The notes beneath the pieces are model-generated. The model was not told the DNA's origin. It made no database searches and saw only the letters and a program-made list of their open reading frames with translations. A stretch of 64,000 nt of DNA, taken from assembly GCF_001761465.1 (NCBI RefSeq), contig NZ_CP017479.1, positions 1,922,001 through 1,986,000 on the forward strand, in the 5' to 3' direction. The position numbers were made by a program, and so were the translations under genes. Positions 10,499-20,025 of this stretch are shown in pieces; position 1 is the first letter of the stretch, and each line of letters starts with the position of its first letter. The stretch is from Flavobacterium gilvum. GTDB lineage: Bacteria; Bacteroidota; Bacteroidia; Flavobacteriales; Flavobacteriaceae.

Positions 10499-11452
10499 AT
10501 GTCGGATGTAACTGCGATTCAAAATTTAGTTGAAAAACGAAATGAATTAAAAAAAGAAATTGCCAAAATCATTGTTGGTCAAGAAGAGGTTGTAGATCAA
10601 ATTTTACTTTGTATATTTTCAGGAGGACACGCGTTGTTGGTTGGAGTTCCTGGATTGGCAAAAACGTTATTGGTGAATACTTTGGCAAAAGCTTTGGGAT
10701 TGGATTTTAAAAGAATTCAATTTACACCGGATTTGATGCCTTCGGACATTTTAGGAAGTGAAATATTGGACGAAAACAGACAGTTTAAATTTATAAAAGG
10801 ACCGTTGTTTTCTAATATTATTTTGGCAGATGAAATCAATAGGACACCACCAAAAACACAGTCGGCTTTGTTGGAGGCTATGCAGGAAAGATCGGTTACA
10901 ATTGCAGGAGTGAATCATAAATTGAGCCTCCCTTATTTTGTGCTTGCAACACAAAATCCAATCGAACAGGAGGGGACTTATCCTTTGCCTGAAGCGCAAC
11001 TAGACCGATTTATGTTTGCAATCAAACTGGAATATCCTTCGTTTGAGGAAGAAGTTCAGGTGGTAAAACGCACTACGGCAGATTTGAATACTGAAGTTAA
11101 TGCGTTGTTTACGGCTCAGGAAATTATAGATTTTCAACATTTGATTCGTCGAATTCCTGTTGCTGATAATGTGGTGGAATATGCTGTGACACTAGTGAGT
11201 AAAACACGTCCAGATAATGAACTTTCCAATGGATTTGTGAAAAACTATCTGGATTGGGGTGCGGGACCAAGAGCTTCGCAGAATTTAATTTTGGCGGCCA
11301 AGGCTCATGCTGCTTTCAATGGGAAATTTTCACCGGATATTGAAGATGTAAAAGCGGTTGCTACTGGAATCTTGCGACACAGAATCGTTAAAAACTACAA
11401 AGCTGATGCTGAGGGGATTTCTGAGGAAATGATAATCGATAAGCTGATTTAA
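10499..11452 (+). CDS. MoxR family AAA+ ATPase
   Basis: MoxR ATPases act as chaperones that activate or assemble other complexes, often with DUF58 and von Willebrand A domain partners. The 317-residue protein has the Walker A GVPGLAKT at residues 49-56, Walker B IILADEINR, the following PPKTQSALLEAMQER segment and the sensor loop ATQNPIEQEGTYPLPEAQLDRF, all diagnostic for MoxR. No DUF58 or VWA gene lies beside it here: it is bounded by terminators on both sides, so its partners must be encoded elsewhere. Confidence 0.93.
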   Translation: MSDVTAIQNLVEKRNELKKEIAKIIVGQEEVVDQILLCIFSGGHALLVGVPGLAKTLLVNTLAKALGLDFKRIQFTPDLMPSDILGSEILDENRQFKFIKGPLFSNIILADEINRTPPKTQSALLEAMQERSVTIAGVNHKLSLPYFVLATQNPIEQEGTYPLPEAQLDRFMFAIKLEYPSFEEEVQVVKRTTADLNTEVNALFTAQEIIDFQHLIRRIPVADNVVEYAVTLVSKTRPDNELSNGFVKNYLDWGAGPRASQNLILAAKAHAAFNGKFSPDIEDVKAVATGILRHRIVKNYKADAEGISEEMIIDKLI

Positions 11453-11475
11453 AAGAAAAAAACAATAAATTATTG

Positions 11476-11512
11476 AAAAGTGTTGCATTTAGTTATGAAT
11501 GCAACACTTTTT
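11476..11512 (+). terminator. Terminator after the MoxR gene
   Basis: A 14-bp perfect stem (AAAAGTGTTGCATT / AATGCAACACTTTT) with an 8-base loop is followed by T residues. Confidence 0.85.
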
Positions 11513-11690
11513 GTTTTTACAAAAGATTTAATTTTTGTTAAATCAGGAATCGAAATTGTGAATTTTACAAATTTGACACCTGAATTATGCTTATTTATTA
11601 TTTTAACGCAGTAAAATCTTTTATTTTGCAATAATAATTTTTGAAAATGGTCCATCCGTTAAATTTTTTCAAATTATCATCTTTAATTAT

Positions 11691-11698
11691 TAAATTTG
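11691..11698 (+). promoter_or_regulatory. -7 promoter element of acnB
   Basis: TAAATTTG is a perfect TAnnTTTG match about 90 bases before the acnB start. The -33 position has no clear TTG. Confidence 0.5.
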
Positions 11699-11788
11699 CC
11701 GTTCAAATAAACAAAAACACCTATTATTTATGGCATTTGGTTTTGAATTAATCAAAAAAACTTGTCTTTAACTCGAAAAGCCTCTATT

Positions 11789-14560
11789 ATGAATATTTAT
11801 AACGATTATCTTAAAGAAATCGAAGAAAGAAAAGCTCAGGGACTTCATCCTAAACCAATTGATGGTGCCGAATTGCTAAGCGAAATAATCGCGCAAATTA
11901 AAGATTTGAATAACCCAAATCGTGAAGATTCGGTTAAGTATTTTATTTATAATACACTGCCGGGAACAACTCCTGCCGCTGGGGCAAAGGCTAAATTCTT
12001 AAAGGAAATTATTCTTGGAGAATCTGTTGTTAAAGAAATCACACCTGCTTTCGGTTTTGAATTATTATCACATATGAAAGGTGGTCCTTCTATTGAGGTA
12101 TTGCTTGATTTGGCTTTGGGTAATGATGCTTCGATTGCCAAAGAAGCTGCAAATGTTCTTAAGACTCAGGTTTATCTTTATGAGGCGGACACAGACCGTT
12201 TGATTGCGGCATTCAAAAGTGGTAACGTAATCGCCAAAGAAATTCTAGAAAGTTATGCTAAGGCTGAGTTTTTTACAAATTTACCAGAGATAGCTGAAGA
12301 AATTAAAGTGGTTACTTTTATCGCTGGTGAAGGAGATATTTCGACTGACTTGCTTTCTCCAGGAAACCAAGCGCACTCAAGATCAGACCGTGAACTTCAC
12401 GGTAAATGTATGATTACGCCTCAAGCACAAGACGAAATCAAAGCGTTGCAAGCGCAACATCCTGATAAATCTGTAATGTTGATTGCAGAAAAAGGTACTA
12501 TGGGTGTAGGTTCTTCAAGAATGTCTGGTGTAAACAACGTGGCACTTTGGACAGGTAAACAAGCTAGCCCGTATGTTCCATTTGTTAATTTTGCTCCAAT
12601 TGTTGGAGGAACAAATGGTATCTCTCCAATTTTCCTTACTACTGTTGATGTAACAGGAGGTATTGGACTTGACCTTAAAAACTGGGTAAAAAAGCTTGAC
12701 GCGAATGGTAATCCTGTTCGTAATGAAAATAATGAACCTATTCTTGAGCAAGCCTATTCTGTTGCTACCGGAACGGTTCTTACCATAAACACAAAGACAA
12801 AGAAACTTTATAATGGCGACCAAGAGTTAATAGATATTTCTAAGGCATTCACGCCTCAAAAATTGGAATTCATCAAAGCGGGTGGGTCATATGCTATTGT
12901 TTTCGGAAAAAAACTTCAAACATTGGCAGCAAAGATTCTAGGTGTTGAAGCACCTCTTGTATTTGCTCCGTCAAAAGAAATATCGCACGAGGGACAAGGT
13001 CTTACAGCAGTTGAAAAAATCTTCAACAGGAACGCTGTGGGTACAACTCCAGGAAAAGTATTGCATGCTGGTTCGGATGTTCGTGTAGAAGTGAATATCG
13101 TAGGATCTCAGGACACAACTGGTCTTATGACTGCTCAGGAATTGGAGTCTATGGCAGCTACTGTGATTTCGCCAATTGTTGACGGTGCTTACCAATCTGG
13201 TTGTCACACAGCTTCGGTTTGGGATAAAAAAGCGCAGGCAAACATTCCAAAATTGATGAAGTTTATGAATGATTTCGGTTTGATCACAGCTCGTGACCCG
13301 AAAGGTGTTTACCACTCAATGACAGATGTAATTCACAAAGTTCTTAACGATATTACTATAGATGAATGGGCAATCATTATCGGTGGTGATTCTCATACCA
13401 GAATGTCTAAAGGAGTTGCTTTTGGTGCAGATTCAGGAACTGTTGCACTTGCATTGGCTACAGGAGAAGCTTCTATGCCAATTCCAGAATCTGTGAAAGT
13501 TACTTTCAAAGGAGATATGAAATCGTATATGGATTTCCGTGATGTGGTTCACGCTACACAGTCTCAAATGCTTAAACAGTTTGGTGGTGAAAATGTATTC
13601 CAAGGTAGAATCATTGAGGTTCACATTGGGACACTTACAGCTGATCAGGCATTTACATTTACTGACTGGACTGCAGAAATGAAAGCAAAAGCTTCTATTT
13701 GTATTTCTGAAGATGCTACTTTAATTGAATCATTGGAAATCGCTAAAGGAAGAATCCAGATTATGATCAACAAAGGCATGGATAATCACAATCAGGTTCT
13801 TCAGGGGTTAATTAATAAAGCAGATAAGAGAATTGCTGAGATTAAATCGGGTGAAAAACCTGCTTTGACTCCAGATGCAAATGCAAAATATTATGCTGAA
13901 GTTGTTGTTGATTTGGATCTAATTGCAGAGCCAATGATTGCAGATCCAGACGTAAATAATGCAGATGTTTCTAAGCGATATACTCACGATACTATCAGAC
14001 CGCTTTCTTTTTATGGAGGTGTGAAAAAAGTAGATCTTGGATTTATCGGTTCTTGTATGGTTCACAAAGGCGATATGAAAATCCTTGCTCAAATACTTAA
14101 AAACATTGAAGAGCAAAATGGTAAAGTAGAATTCAATGCACCGCTTGTCGTTGCTCCACCAACTTACAATATTGTTGATGAATTGAAAGCCGAAGGTGAC
14201 TGGGAAGTTTTACAGAAATACTCTGGTTTCGAATTTGACGATAACGCACCGAAAGGAGCAGCTCGTACTGAATACGAAAAGATGTTGTATCTAGAGCGCC
14301 CAGGATGTAACCTTTGTATGGGTAATCAGGAAAAAGCAGCTAAAGGTGATACGGTAATGGCAACTTCTACTCGTCTTTTTCAAGGAAGAGTTGTGGAGGA
14401 TTCTGCTGAGAAAAAAGGAGAATCATTGCTTTCTTCTACTCCAGTTGTAGTATTGTCTACAATTCTTGGTAGAACTCCAACAATCGATGAATATACCGCT
14501 GCAGTGAACGGCATTAACTTAACTAAGTTTGCTCCTTCACACAAACAATTGGTAAAATAA
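11789..14560 (+). CDS. acnB: Bifunctional aconitate hydratase 2 / 2-methylisocitrate dehydratase
   Basis: AcnB interconverts citrate and isocitrate in the TCA cycle through a 4Fe-4S cluster. The 923-residue protein has the AcnB layout: an N-terminal HEAT-like helical domain (MNIYNDYLKEIEERKAQG and AELLSEIIAQIKD), the swivel domain, then the catalytic domains. GDSHTRMSKGVAFGADSG is present, and the cluster cysteines are seen in FIGSCMVHKGD and ERPGCNLCMGN. I chose the ATG at 11789, which gives the family N-terminus; a TTG 27 bases upstream is less likely. It lies directly upstream of a second, different aconitase but is separated from it by a terminator. Confidence 0.95.
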   Translation: MNIYNDYLKEIEERKAQGLHPKPIDGAELLSEIIAQIKDLNNPNREDSVKYFIYNTLPGTTPAAGAKAKFLKEIILGESVVKEITPAFGFELLSHMKGGPSIEVLLDLALGNDASIAKEAANVLKTQVYLYEADTDRLIAAFKSGNVIAKEILESYAKAEFFTNLPEIAEEIKVVTFIAGEGDISTDLLSPGNQAHSRSDRELHGKCMITPQAQDEIKALQAQHPDKSVMLIAEKGTMGVGSSRMSGVNNVALWTGKQASPYVPFVNFAPIVGGTNGISPIFLTTVDVTGGIGLDLKNWVKKLDANGNPVRNENNEPILEQAYSVATGTVLTINTKTKKLYNGDQELIDISKAFTPQKLEFIKAGGSYAIVFGKKLQTLAAKILGVEAPLVFAPSKEISHEGQGLTAVEKIFNRNAVGTTPGKVLHAGSDVRVEVNIVGSQDTTGLMTAQELESMAATVISPIVDGAYQSGCHTASVWDKKAQANIPKLMKFMNDFGLITARDPKGVYHSMTDVIHKVLNDITIDEWAIIIGGDSHTRMSKGVAFGADSGTVALALATGEASMPIPESVKVTFKGDMKSYMDFRDVVHATQSQMLKQFGGENVFQGRIIEVHIGTLTADQAFTFTDWTAEMKAKASICISEDATLIESLEIAKGRIQIMINKGMDNHNQVLQGLINKADKRIAEIKSGEKPALTPDANAKYYAEVVVDLDLIAEPMIADPDVNNADVSKRYTHDTIRPLSFYGGVKKVDLGFIGSCMVHKGDMKILAQILKNIEEQNGKVEFNAPLVVAPPTYNIVDELKAEGDWEVLQKYSGFEFDDNAPKGAARTEYEKMLYLERPGCNLCMGNQEKAAKGDTVMATSTRLFQGRVVEDSAEKKGESLLSSTPVVVLSTILGRTPTIDEYTAAVNGINLTKFAPSHKQLVK

Positions 14561-14585
14561 TCGAAAGATAAATTAATCATATTCT

Positions 14586-14617
14586 AAAAGCCCGAGTCGT
14601 AAAACTCGGGCTTTTTC
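14586..14617 (+). terminator. Terminator after acnB
   Basis: A 12-bp perfect stem (AAAAGCCCGAGT / ACTCGGGCTTTT) with a 6-base loop and a T-tract. Confidence 0.92.
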
Positions 14618-14686
14618 TTTATAGCTACTCTATTTTTTCGTACCTTGTAATGTTCAAAGATTTAATAACAAAACAATTACATAATT

Positions 14687-16951
14687 ATGGCTTTTGATAT
14701 TGAAATGATCGAAAAAGTGTACGCAAATATGAAAGAACGTGTGGATAAAGCGCGTGAGATAGTTGGTCGTCCGCTTACTTTAACAGAGAAAATTTTATAC
14801 AGTCACCTTTGGGATGGAATCGCTTCTAAAGCCTTTTCCCGAGGGGGGGATTATGTAGATTTTGCTCCAGATAGAGTTGCTTGTCAGGATGCAACGGCTC
14901 AGATGGCTTTGTTGCAATTCATGCATGCAGGGAAAAGTAAAGTTGCGGTGCCAACAACTGTGCATTGTGACCACTTAATACAGGCCAAGGTCGGAGCTTC
15001 TACAGATTTGGCTGTAGCCAATACCCAGTCAAAAGAAGTTTTTGATTTTCTATCATCAGTATCCAATAAATATGGAATAGGTTTCTGGAAACCAGGTTCG
15101 GGAATTATTCATCAAATTGTTTTAGAAAATTACGCTTTCCCCGGAGGAATGATGATTGGTACCGATTCACATACCGTAAACGCTGGTGGATTGGGAATGT
15201 TGGCTATTGGGGTTGGTGGTGCCGATGCTGTCGATGTAATGTCTGGAATGTCTTGGGAATTGAAATTTCCTAAATTAATTGGAGTGAAATTAACTGGGAA
15301 ATTATCCGGTTGGACGGCACCAAAAGACGTTATTCTAAAAGTGGCCGACATTCTTACCGTAAAGGGAGGAACCGGTGCTGTTGTAGAATATTTTGGCGAA
15401 GGAGCAACTTCGATGTCTTGCACTGGAAAAGGTACTATCTGTAATATGGGTGCCGAAATTGGTGCAACTACATCAACATTTGGTTACGATGATTCGATGC
15501 GCAGGTATTTGACGGCAACAGATCGTCAGGATGTAGTGGATGCTGCCGACAAAGTAGCTTCTTACCTGACTGCAGATCCTGAAGTTTACGCAAATCCGGA
15601 ACAATATTTCGATCAACTTATCGAAATCAATTTATCCGAATTAGAACCGCATATCAACGGCCCTTTTACGCCAGATCGAGGAACACCTGTTTCCAAAATG
15701 AAAGCCGAAGCCGCCGCAAACGGATGGCCAATAAAAATAGAATGGGGGTTAATAGGTTCTTGTACCAATTCATCTTACGAAGACATGGCTCGGGCTGCAT
15801 CCATAGTTAACCAAGCGGTTGAACACGGAATCACTCCCAAGGCCGAATTCGGAATTAATCCTGGTTCAGAACAAATTCGTTATACTATCGAAAGAGACGG
15901 CATTATTGCCACTTTCGAAAAATTGGGAACCAAAGTGTTTACTAATGCATGTGGACCTTGTATCGGACAATGGGACAGGGCAGGAGCCGATAAAGGAGAG
16001 AAAAACACTATCGTTCATTCTTTCAACCGTAATTTCTCCAAAAGAGCCGATGGTAACCCAAATACACATGCTTTTGTGACTTCGCCAGAAATGGTGGCTG
16101 CATTGGCAATTTCGGGAAGATTGGATTTTAATCCGCTGACAGATACTTTGCTGAATGATAATGGAGAAGCTATAAAATTAAACGCACCTTTTGGTGATGA
16201 ACTTCCTAAAAGAGGTTTTGATGTAGAGGATGCCGGTTTTCAGGCTCCGGCAGTTGATGGTTCTTCGGTTCAAGTGGTGGTTTCTGAAACATCGGATAGA
16301 TTGCAGCTTTTGGCTCCATTTGATCCTTGGGACGGAAAAAATATCACGGGCGCAAAACTTTTGATTAAAGCTTTCGGAAAATGTACCACAGACCACATTT
16401 CTATGGCAGGTCCTTGGTTGCGTTTCCGTGGGCATTTGGATAATATTTCAAACAATATGTTGATTGGAGCCGTTAATGCTTTTAATGAAAAAGCAAATTC
16501 GGTTAAAAACCAATTGACAGCTACTTATGATGCAGTTCCAGCCGTAGCTCGTGCTTACAAAGCCGCTGGAATCCCTTCAATTGTTGTAGGAGATCACAAT
16601 TACGGTGAAGGTTCTTCCCGTGAACATGCCGCTATGGAGCCTCGTTTTTTGGGTGTAAAAGCGGTTCTGGTAAAATCATTTGCCCGTATCCACGAAACCA
16701 ACCTGAAAAAACAAGGAATGTTGGCACTTACATTTGTCAATGAAACAGACTACGACAAAATTCAGGAAGATGACACCATCAATTTTACTGATTTGATAGA
16801 TTTCGCTCCCGGAAAACCGTTGACTTTAGAATTCGTTCACACAGACGGAAGCAAAGATAGTATCTTGGCGAACCACAGTTACAACGAGAGTCAAATTGGT
16901 TGGTACAAAGCTGGTTCGGCTCTTAATTTGATAGCTGCTGGCAAAGTATAG
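14687..16951 (+). CDS. Aconitate hydratase, mitochondrial-type
   Basis: This 754-residue enzyme is an aconitase of the mitochondrial class, not AcnA or AcnB of enterobacteria. The evidence is its short length, the N-terminal [16 protein letters not shown] segment, [21 protein letters not shown], the cluster-binding cysteines in [11 protein letters not shown] and [10 protein letters not shown], and the substrate-binding [20 protein letters not shown] and [17 protein letters not shown] motifs in the swivel domain. It follows acnB by 126 bases with a terminator between, so the two are probably transcribed separately. Two active-looking aconitases side by side suggest different growth-condition or oxidative-stress roles. 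Confidence 0.95.
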   Translation: MAFDIEMIEKVYANMKERVDKAREIVGRPLTLTEKILYSHLWDGIASKAFSRGGDYVDFAPDRVACQDATAQMALLQFMHAGKSKVAVPTTVHCDHLIQAKVGASTDLAVANTQSKEVFDFLSSVSNKYGIGFWKPGSGIIHQIVLENYAFPGGMMIGTDSHTVNAGGLGMLAIGVGGADAVDVMSGMSWELKFPKLIGVKLTGKLSGWTAPKDVILKVADILTVKGGTGAVVEYFGEGATSMSCTGKGTICNMGAEIGATTSTFGYDDSMRRYLTATDRQDVVDAADKVASYLTADPEVYANPEQYFDQLIEINLSELEPHINGPFTPDRGTPVSKMKAEAAANGWPIKIEWGLIGSCTNSSYEDMARAASIVNQAVEHGITPKAEFGINPGSEQIRYTIERDGIIATFEKLGTKVFTNACGPCIGQWDRAGADKGEKNTIVHSFNRNFSKRADGNPNTHAFVTSPEMVAALAISGRLDFNPLTDTLLNDNGEAIKLNAPFGDELPKRGFDVEDAGFQAPAVDGSSVQVVVSETSDRLQLLAPFDPWDGKNITGAKLLIKAFGKCTTDHISMAGPWLRFRGHLDNISNNMLIGAVNAFNEKANSVKNQLTATYDAVPAVARAYKAAGIPSIVVGDHNYGEGSSREHAAMEPRFLGVKAVLVKSFARIHETNLKKQGMLALTFVNETDYDKIQEDDTINFTDLIDFAPGKPLTLEFVHTDGSKDSILANHSYNESQIGWYKAGSALNLIAAGKV

Positions 16952-16990
16952 TCAGTTTTATATTTCGGGACATTTATTAAATTTTAAATT

Positions 16991-17374
16991 ATGGTAAAAC
17001 AAATCAAAATATTCGAAGGTGATTCCATCGCATTGGAGTTGACGGATTCATTCACTATGAGTGATGCTCTTTTGATAGAACAGCTTTTTGAGGAAAAATT
17101 GAGTGCTGGTCACAAACATGTCAATATATTGATTAAGGTAAAAGATATGTCTATACTCAAGAACATGGAGTTGAAAGCTTTTTGGGATGGCGAAATATGG
17201 GGGATCAAGCATTTTGGTAAAATAGGTCGTTGCGCAGTTGTCGCACATTCTGATTTTATCAAGACAGTAGTCAAGGTCGAAAACAAAGTGCTTCATTTTT
17301 TTAATAATGCACTTGAAGAAAAATATTTTGATACAGAGCAATTAGACGAGGCATTAAAATTTATAGAAGGATAA
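16991..17374 (+). CDS. STAS/SEC14-like (SpoIIAA-like) protein
   Basis: This 127-residue protein resembles the SpoIIAA-like, STAS/SEC14-fold family of bacterial proteins. The support is the alternating beta-alpha pattern, LTDSFTMSDAL near the start, a KAFWDGEIWGIKHFGKIGRCAVVAHSDF core and a C-terminal HFFNNALEEKYFDTEQLDEALKFIEG helix region. Members are small, cytosolic and of uncertain role; the fold is used for lipid or anti-sigma-factor partner binding elsewhere. It starts 39 bases after the aconitase with no terminator between, so co-transcription is likely. Confidence 0.75.
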   Translation: MVKQIKIFEGDSIALELTDSFTMSDALLIEQLFEEKLSAGHKHVNILIKVKDMSILKNMELKAFWDGEIWGIKHFGKIGRCAVVAHSDFIKTVVKVENKVLHFFNNALEEKYFDTEQLDEALKFIEG

Positions 17375-17397
17375 ATATCTTAAACATTTTTTTATTC

Positions 17398-17428
17398 AAA
17401 ACTCTCACGACAAGTTGGGAGTTTTTTT
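17398..17428 (+). terminator. Probable terminator after the STAS-like gene
   Basis: An imperfect hairpin (AAAACTCTC against GGGAGTTTT with internal mismatches) is followed by seven T. Confidence 0.6.
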
Positions 17429-17585
17429 GTTGAGCTATTCTTGTTTTCTTTCTTGTTTTGCAAGATGTTTTTAGGAAAATCTGATAGAAAGAATCAAAAT
17501 AAATGTTGAATAGGATGATTAATGATGTAGCTTATGATGGTTATCTTTAATAAAATAAATTCTTTTTTTATTAACAATAAATACA

Positions 17586-18218
17586 ATGACAAAGAGAATT
17601 CAAACCCATAGAGAAGAGCAAGTTAATGGGATTTCTCACCTTTTCGGGATACTTTTTTGTTTGATCGGAATGCCTTTTCTCATTGCAAAAGCAAATGAGC
17701 ATCACAATTTTATGACACTAACTTCCGTTATTGTATTTGGAATTGGGATGTTAATGGTGTATTCATTTTCTACTTTGTACCATTTAGTGCAAAATAAGAA
17801 AAGAAAACAATTGCTCAAAATAGCCGATCATATCAGTATTTATTACCTGATTGCAGGAACCTATTCGCCATTGATGATTGCTTATTTGAATAGAAGTACA
17901 GCTTTGATTTTTTTGGGAATAATGTGGTTGATTGCTTTGTTGGGAACTTTTTTTAAGATAATCAATAGTAATCGTTTTAAAAAGGCTTCGGTTGTCATGT
18001 ATCTATTGATGGGCTGGATGATTGTATTTGTCATAAAACCCTTGTGGGGAATCATGCCTTTGTCGGTTTTTTTGTGGATTCTGGCAGGAGGGATAAGTTA
18101 TTCGGTGGGTGTCTATTTTTATGTAAATAGTTATAAAAAGTACTTTCATGCGGTTTGGCATTTTTTTGTGCTTCTCGGAACCGTATTCCATTATATTGCT
18201 GTTTTGAAAAGTTTGTGA
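17586..18218 (+). CDS. Hemolysin III (PAQR) family membrane protein
   Basis: The 210-residue protein has about seven membrane segments and the hemolysin III signature: the N-terminal REEQVNGISHLFG, the middle STLYHLVQNKKRKQLLKIADHISIYYLIAGTYSPL segment with conserved serine, histidines and aspartate, and the C-terminal HAVWHFFVLLGTVFHY. These histidines form the zinc site of PAQR-type hydrolases. Bacterial members affect membrane lipid homeostasis (the TrhA group). The gene stands alone in a 200-base spacer on either side. Confidence 0.9.
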   Translation: MTKRIQTHREEQVNGISHLFGILFCLIGMPFLIAKANEHHNFMTLTSVIVFGIGMLMVYSFSTLYHLVQNKKRKQLLKIADHISIYYLIAGTYSPLMIAYLNRSTALIFLGIMWLIALLGTFFKIINSNRFKKASVVMYLLMGWMIVFVIKPLWGIMPLSVFLWILAGGISYSVGVYFYVNSYKKYFHAVWHFFVLLGTVFHYIAVLKSL

Positions 18219-18414
18219 GTTAGTATTTTGAAGCTGAAACGATGATGATTGTTGTTTTTTTAGCGATTTTTTGGTAATCTTTTAGCTTTCAAATCTAGTT
18301 AAAGACTTATATTTGTAATTCTTCAAAAAAAAAGTGTTTTTTGAGGTTTAAAATGCACTAATTAAAAAAAGTCCTCGATAGTGTGTATGTTTAAATAATG
18401 AGGAAAAAAATAAA

Positions 18415-19881
18415 ATGATGAAGTTTTTTAAATTAATTGTTATAGCCTTTTTTTTATGTAGTATGAGTGTTTTTTCGCAAGAAAATACGATTAAACACAC
18501 TATAGTAAAAGGTGAAACGATTTCCAGTATAGCCCAAAAATATAATGTTTCCATTTCTGATATTTATAAATTAAATCCTAAAGCCAAAAAGACGCTGCAA
18601 CTCAATCAGGTTTTGAGTATTCCAAAATCAGAATCAGATAAAGATAAATCTATTACTGCAGAAAGTGAAGTTTCTGAAAAAACAATAGAAGTTTCACATG
18701 TGGTACTGCCAAAGGAAACATTGTACGGGTTTATCAAACAATATAAGACAAATATAAAATTACTCTATAAGGCCAATCCAAAATTAGAAACGGAAGGTTT
18801 GAAAATAGGACAGACTATTGTTATTCCGTCAACTTTGACCAAAGCAGAAATTGCAGGATTGTCAAGTTCAACAACACAAGAGTCGGTTGCGAAAGTTGAA
18901 ACAGAAGTTTCTTTAACGCATGAAGTTAAAGCTAAAGAGTCTTTGTACGCTATTGCAAAAATGTATGGAGTTACGTTGAAAGAAATTCAAAATGCGAATC
19001 CATCAATAGGTAAAAAAGGTTTGGGTGTTGGTCAAATTATCCAGATTCCAAGTAACGGAAAAATGCCTGATAATGAAGTTGTAGTTGAAGATAAAAAAAC
19101 GGTAATTAATGAAAATCCAATTTCTGTTAAAGGCAATAAAGAGATTGTTCCTACTGTAGTTGAAAAAGAAACGAAAGTAAAAGAGCAAAATACAGAGCCT
19201 CAAACTCAAACGTCAGAAATCATTCATGAAGTTTTAACTAAAGAAACAAAGTACGGAATTGCCAAAAAGTATGGGATTTCTGTTTCGGAATTAGAAAAAC
19301 AAAATCCTGCGACTCGTCAAAAGTTGCTGGTTGGTTCTAAGTTGAATATTCAGGTTTCCAATGAAAAATTTGAAGAAATAAATAAAGACAAAATTGTTGA
19401 GAATAAAGAAGAAATTGCAAAAGAATCTCCAAGGGAGATTGTAAAAGCAACTGAGGTAAAAGACACAGCTAGAGTATTTGTTGCAATTCCGAATGTTGAT
19501 TTAATTGATAAAATTATTCAATCTGCATCCGAAAAGATAGGTGTTAGATATAGAACCGGTGGTACAACAACAGCAGGATTTGATTGTTCTGGTTTGTTGT
19601 ATTCTACTTTTGCTGAATTTGATTTAAAATTGCCTAGATCCTCTATAGAACAGGCTGCTATTGGGGAAAAAGTTAATGACGAAGATGTCCAAAAAGGGGA
19701 TTTGATTTTTTTTAAGACCAATGGAAGGCGTCAGATCAATCATGTCGGTATGGTGATTGAAGTGGCTGAGGATGAAATTAAATTTATTCATTCTTCGATT
19801 CATTCCGGAGTAATTATATCATCTACAAAAGAACCTTATTATCAACGAAACTTTGCTCAGGTAAATAGAGTAATAAAATAA
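18415..19881 (+). CDS. LysM repeat and NlpC/P60 peptidoglycan hydrolase
   Basis: This is a secreted 488-residue cell wall endopeptidase. A signal peptide ends near VFSQ. Four LysM peptidoglycan-binding repeats follow, roughly at residues 25-70, 95-140, 165-215 and 270-315, separated by low-complexity lysine, glutamate and threonine linkers. The C-terminal NlpC/P60 domain carries the catalytic C391 in FDCSGLLYSTF and H443 in NHVGMVIE; it should cut D-Glu to DAP bonds in the peptide stem. Two adjacent ATG codons start the frame and either may be used. It stands alone with its own terminator. Confidence 0.93.
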   Translation: MMKFFKLIVIAFFLCSMSVFSQENTIKHTIVKGETISSIAQKYNVSISDIYKLNPKAKKTLQLNQVLSIPKSESDKDKSITAESEVSEKTIEVSHVVLPKETLYGFIKQYKTNIKLLYKANPKLETEGLKIGQTIVIPSTLTKAEIAGLSSSTTQESVAKVETEVSLTHEVKAKESLYAIAKMYGVTLKEIQNANPSIGKKGLGVGQIIQIPSNGKMPDNEVVVEDKKTVINENPISVKGNKEIVPTVVEKETKVKEQNTEPQTQTSEIIHEVLTKETKYGIAKKYGISVSELEKQNPATRQKLLVGSKLNIQVSNEKFEEINKDKIVENKEEIAKESPREIVKATEVKDTARVFVAIPNVDLIDKIIQSASEKIGVRYRTGGTTTAGFDCSGLLYSTFAEFDLKLPRSSIEQAAIGEKVNDEDVQKGDLIFFKTNGRRQINHVGMVIEVAEDEIKFIHSSIHSGVIISSTKEPYYQRNFAQVNRVIK

Positions 19882-19903
19882 AGCGAAAAAAAATATTTTT
19901 AAC

Positions 19904-19938
19904 AAAAACCCTTAGATTTTCTAAGGGTTTTTGTTTTT
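19904..19938. terminator. Terminator after the NlpC/P60 gene
   Basis: A 12-bp stem (AAAAACCCTTAG / CTAAGGGTTTTT) with a 5-base loop and a long T-tract. Confidence 0.9.
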
Positions 19939-20025
19939 TTAGAATATATTTTTCTGTAGAAAGGATAATATCATTCATTTTCCAAAAAAAGTATATCTTT
20001 AGCCAACCAAATAATTAACCAAAAA

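Larger units (their letters stand above)
11453..11788. other. Intergenic region MoxR / acnB
   Basis: The 336 bases contain the MoxR terminator and, at 11691-11698, a -7 element for acnB. Otherwise the sequence is AT-rich without a convincing gene. Confidence 0.6.
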
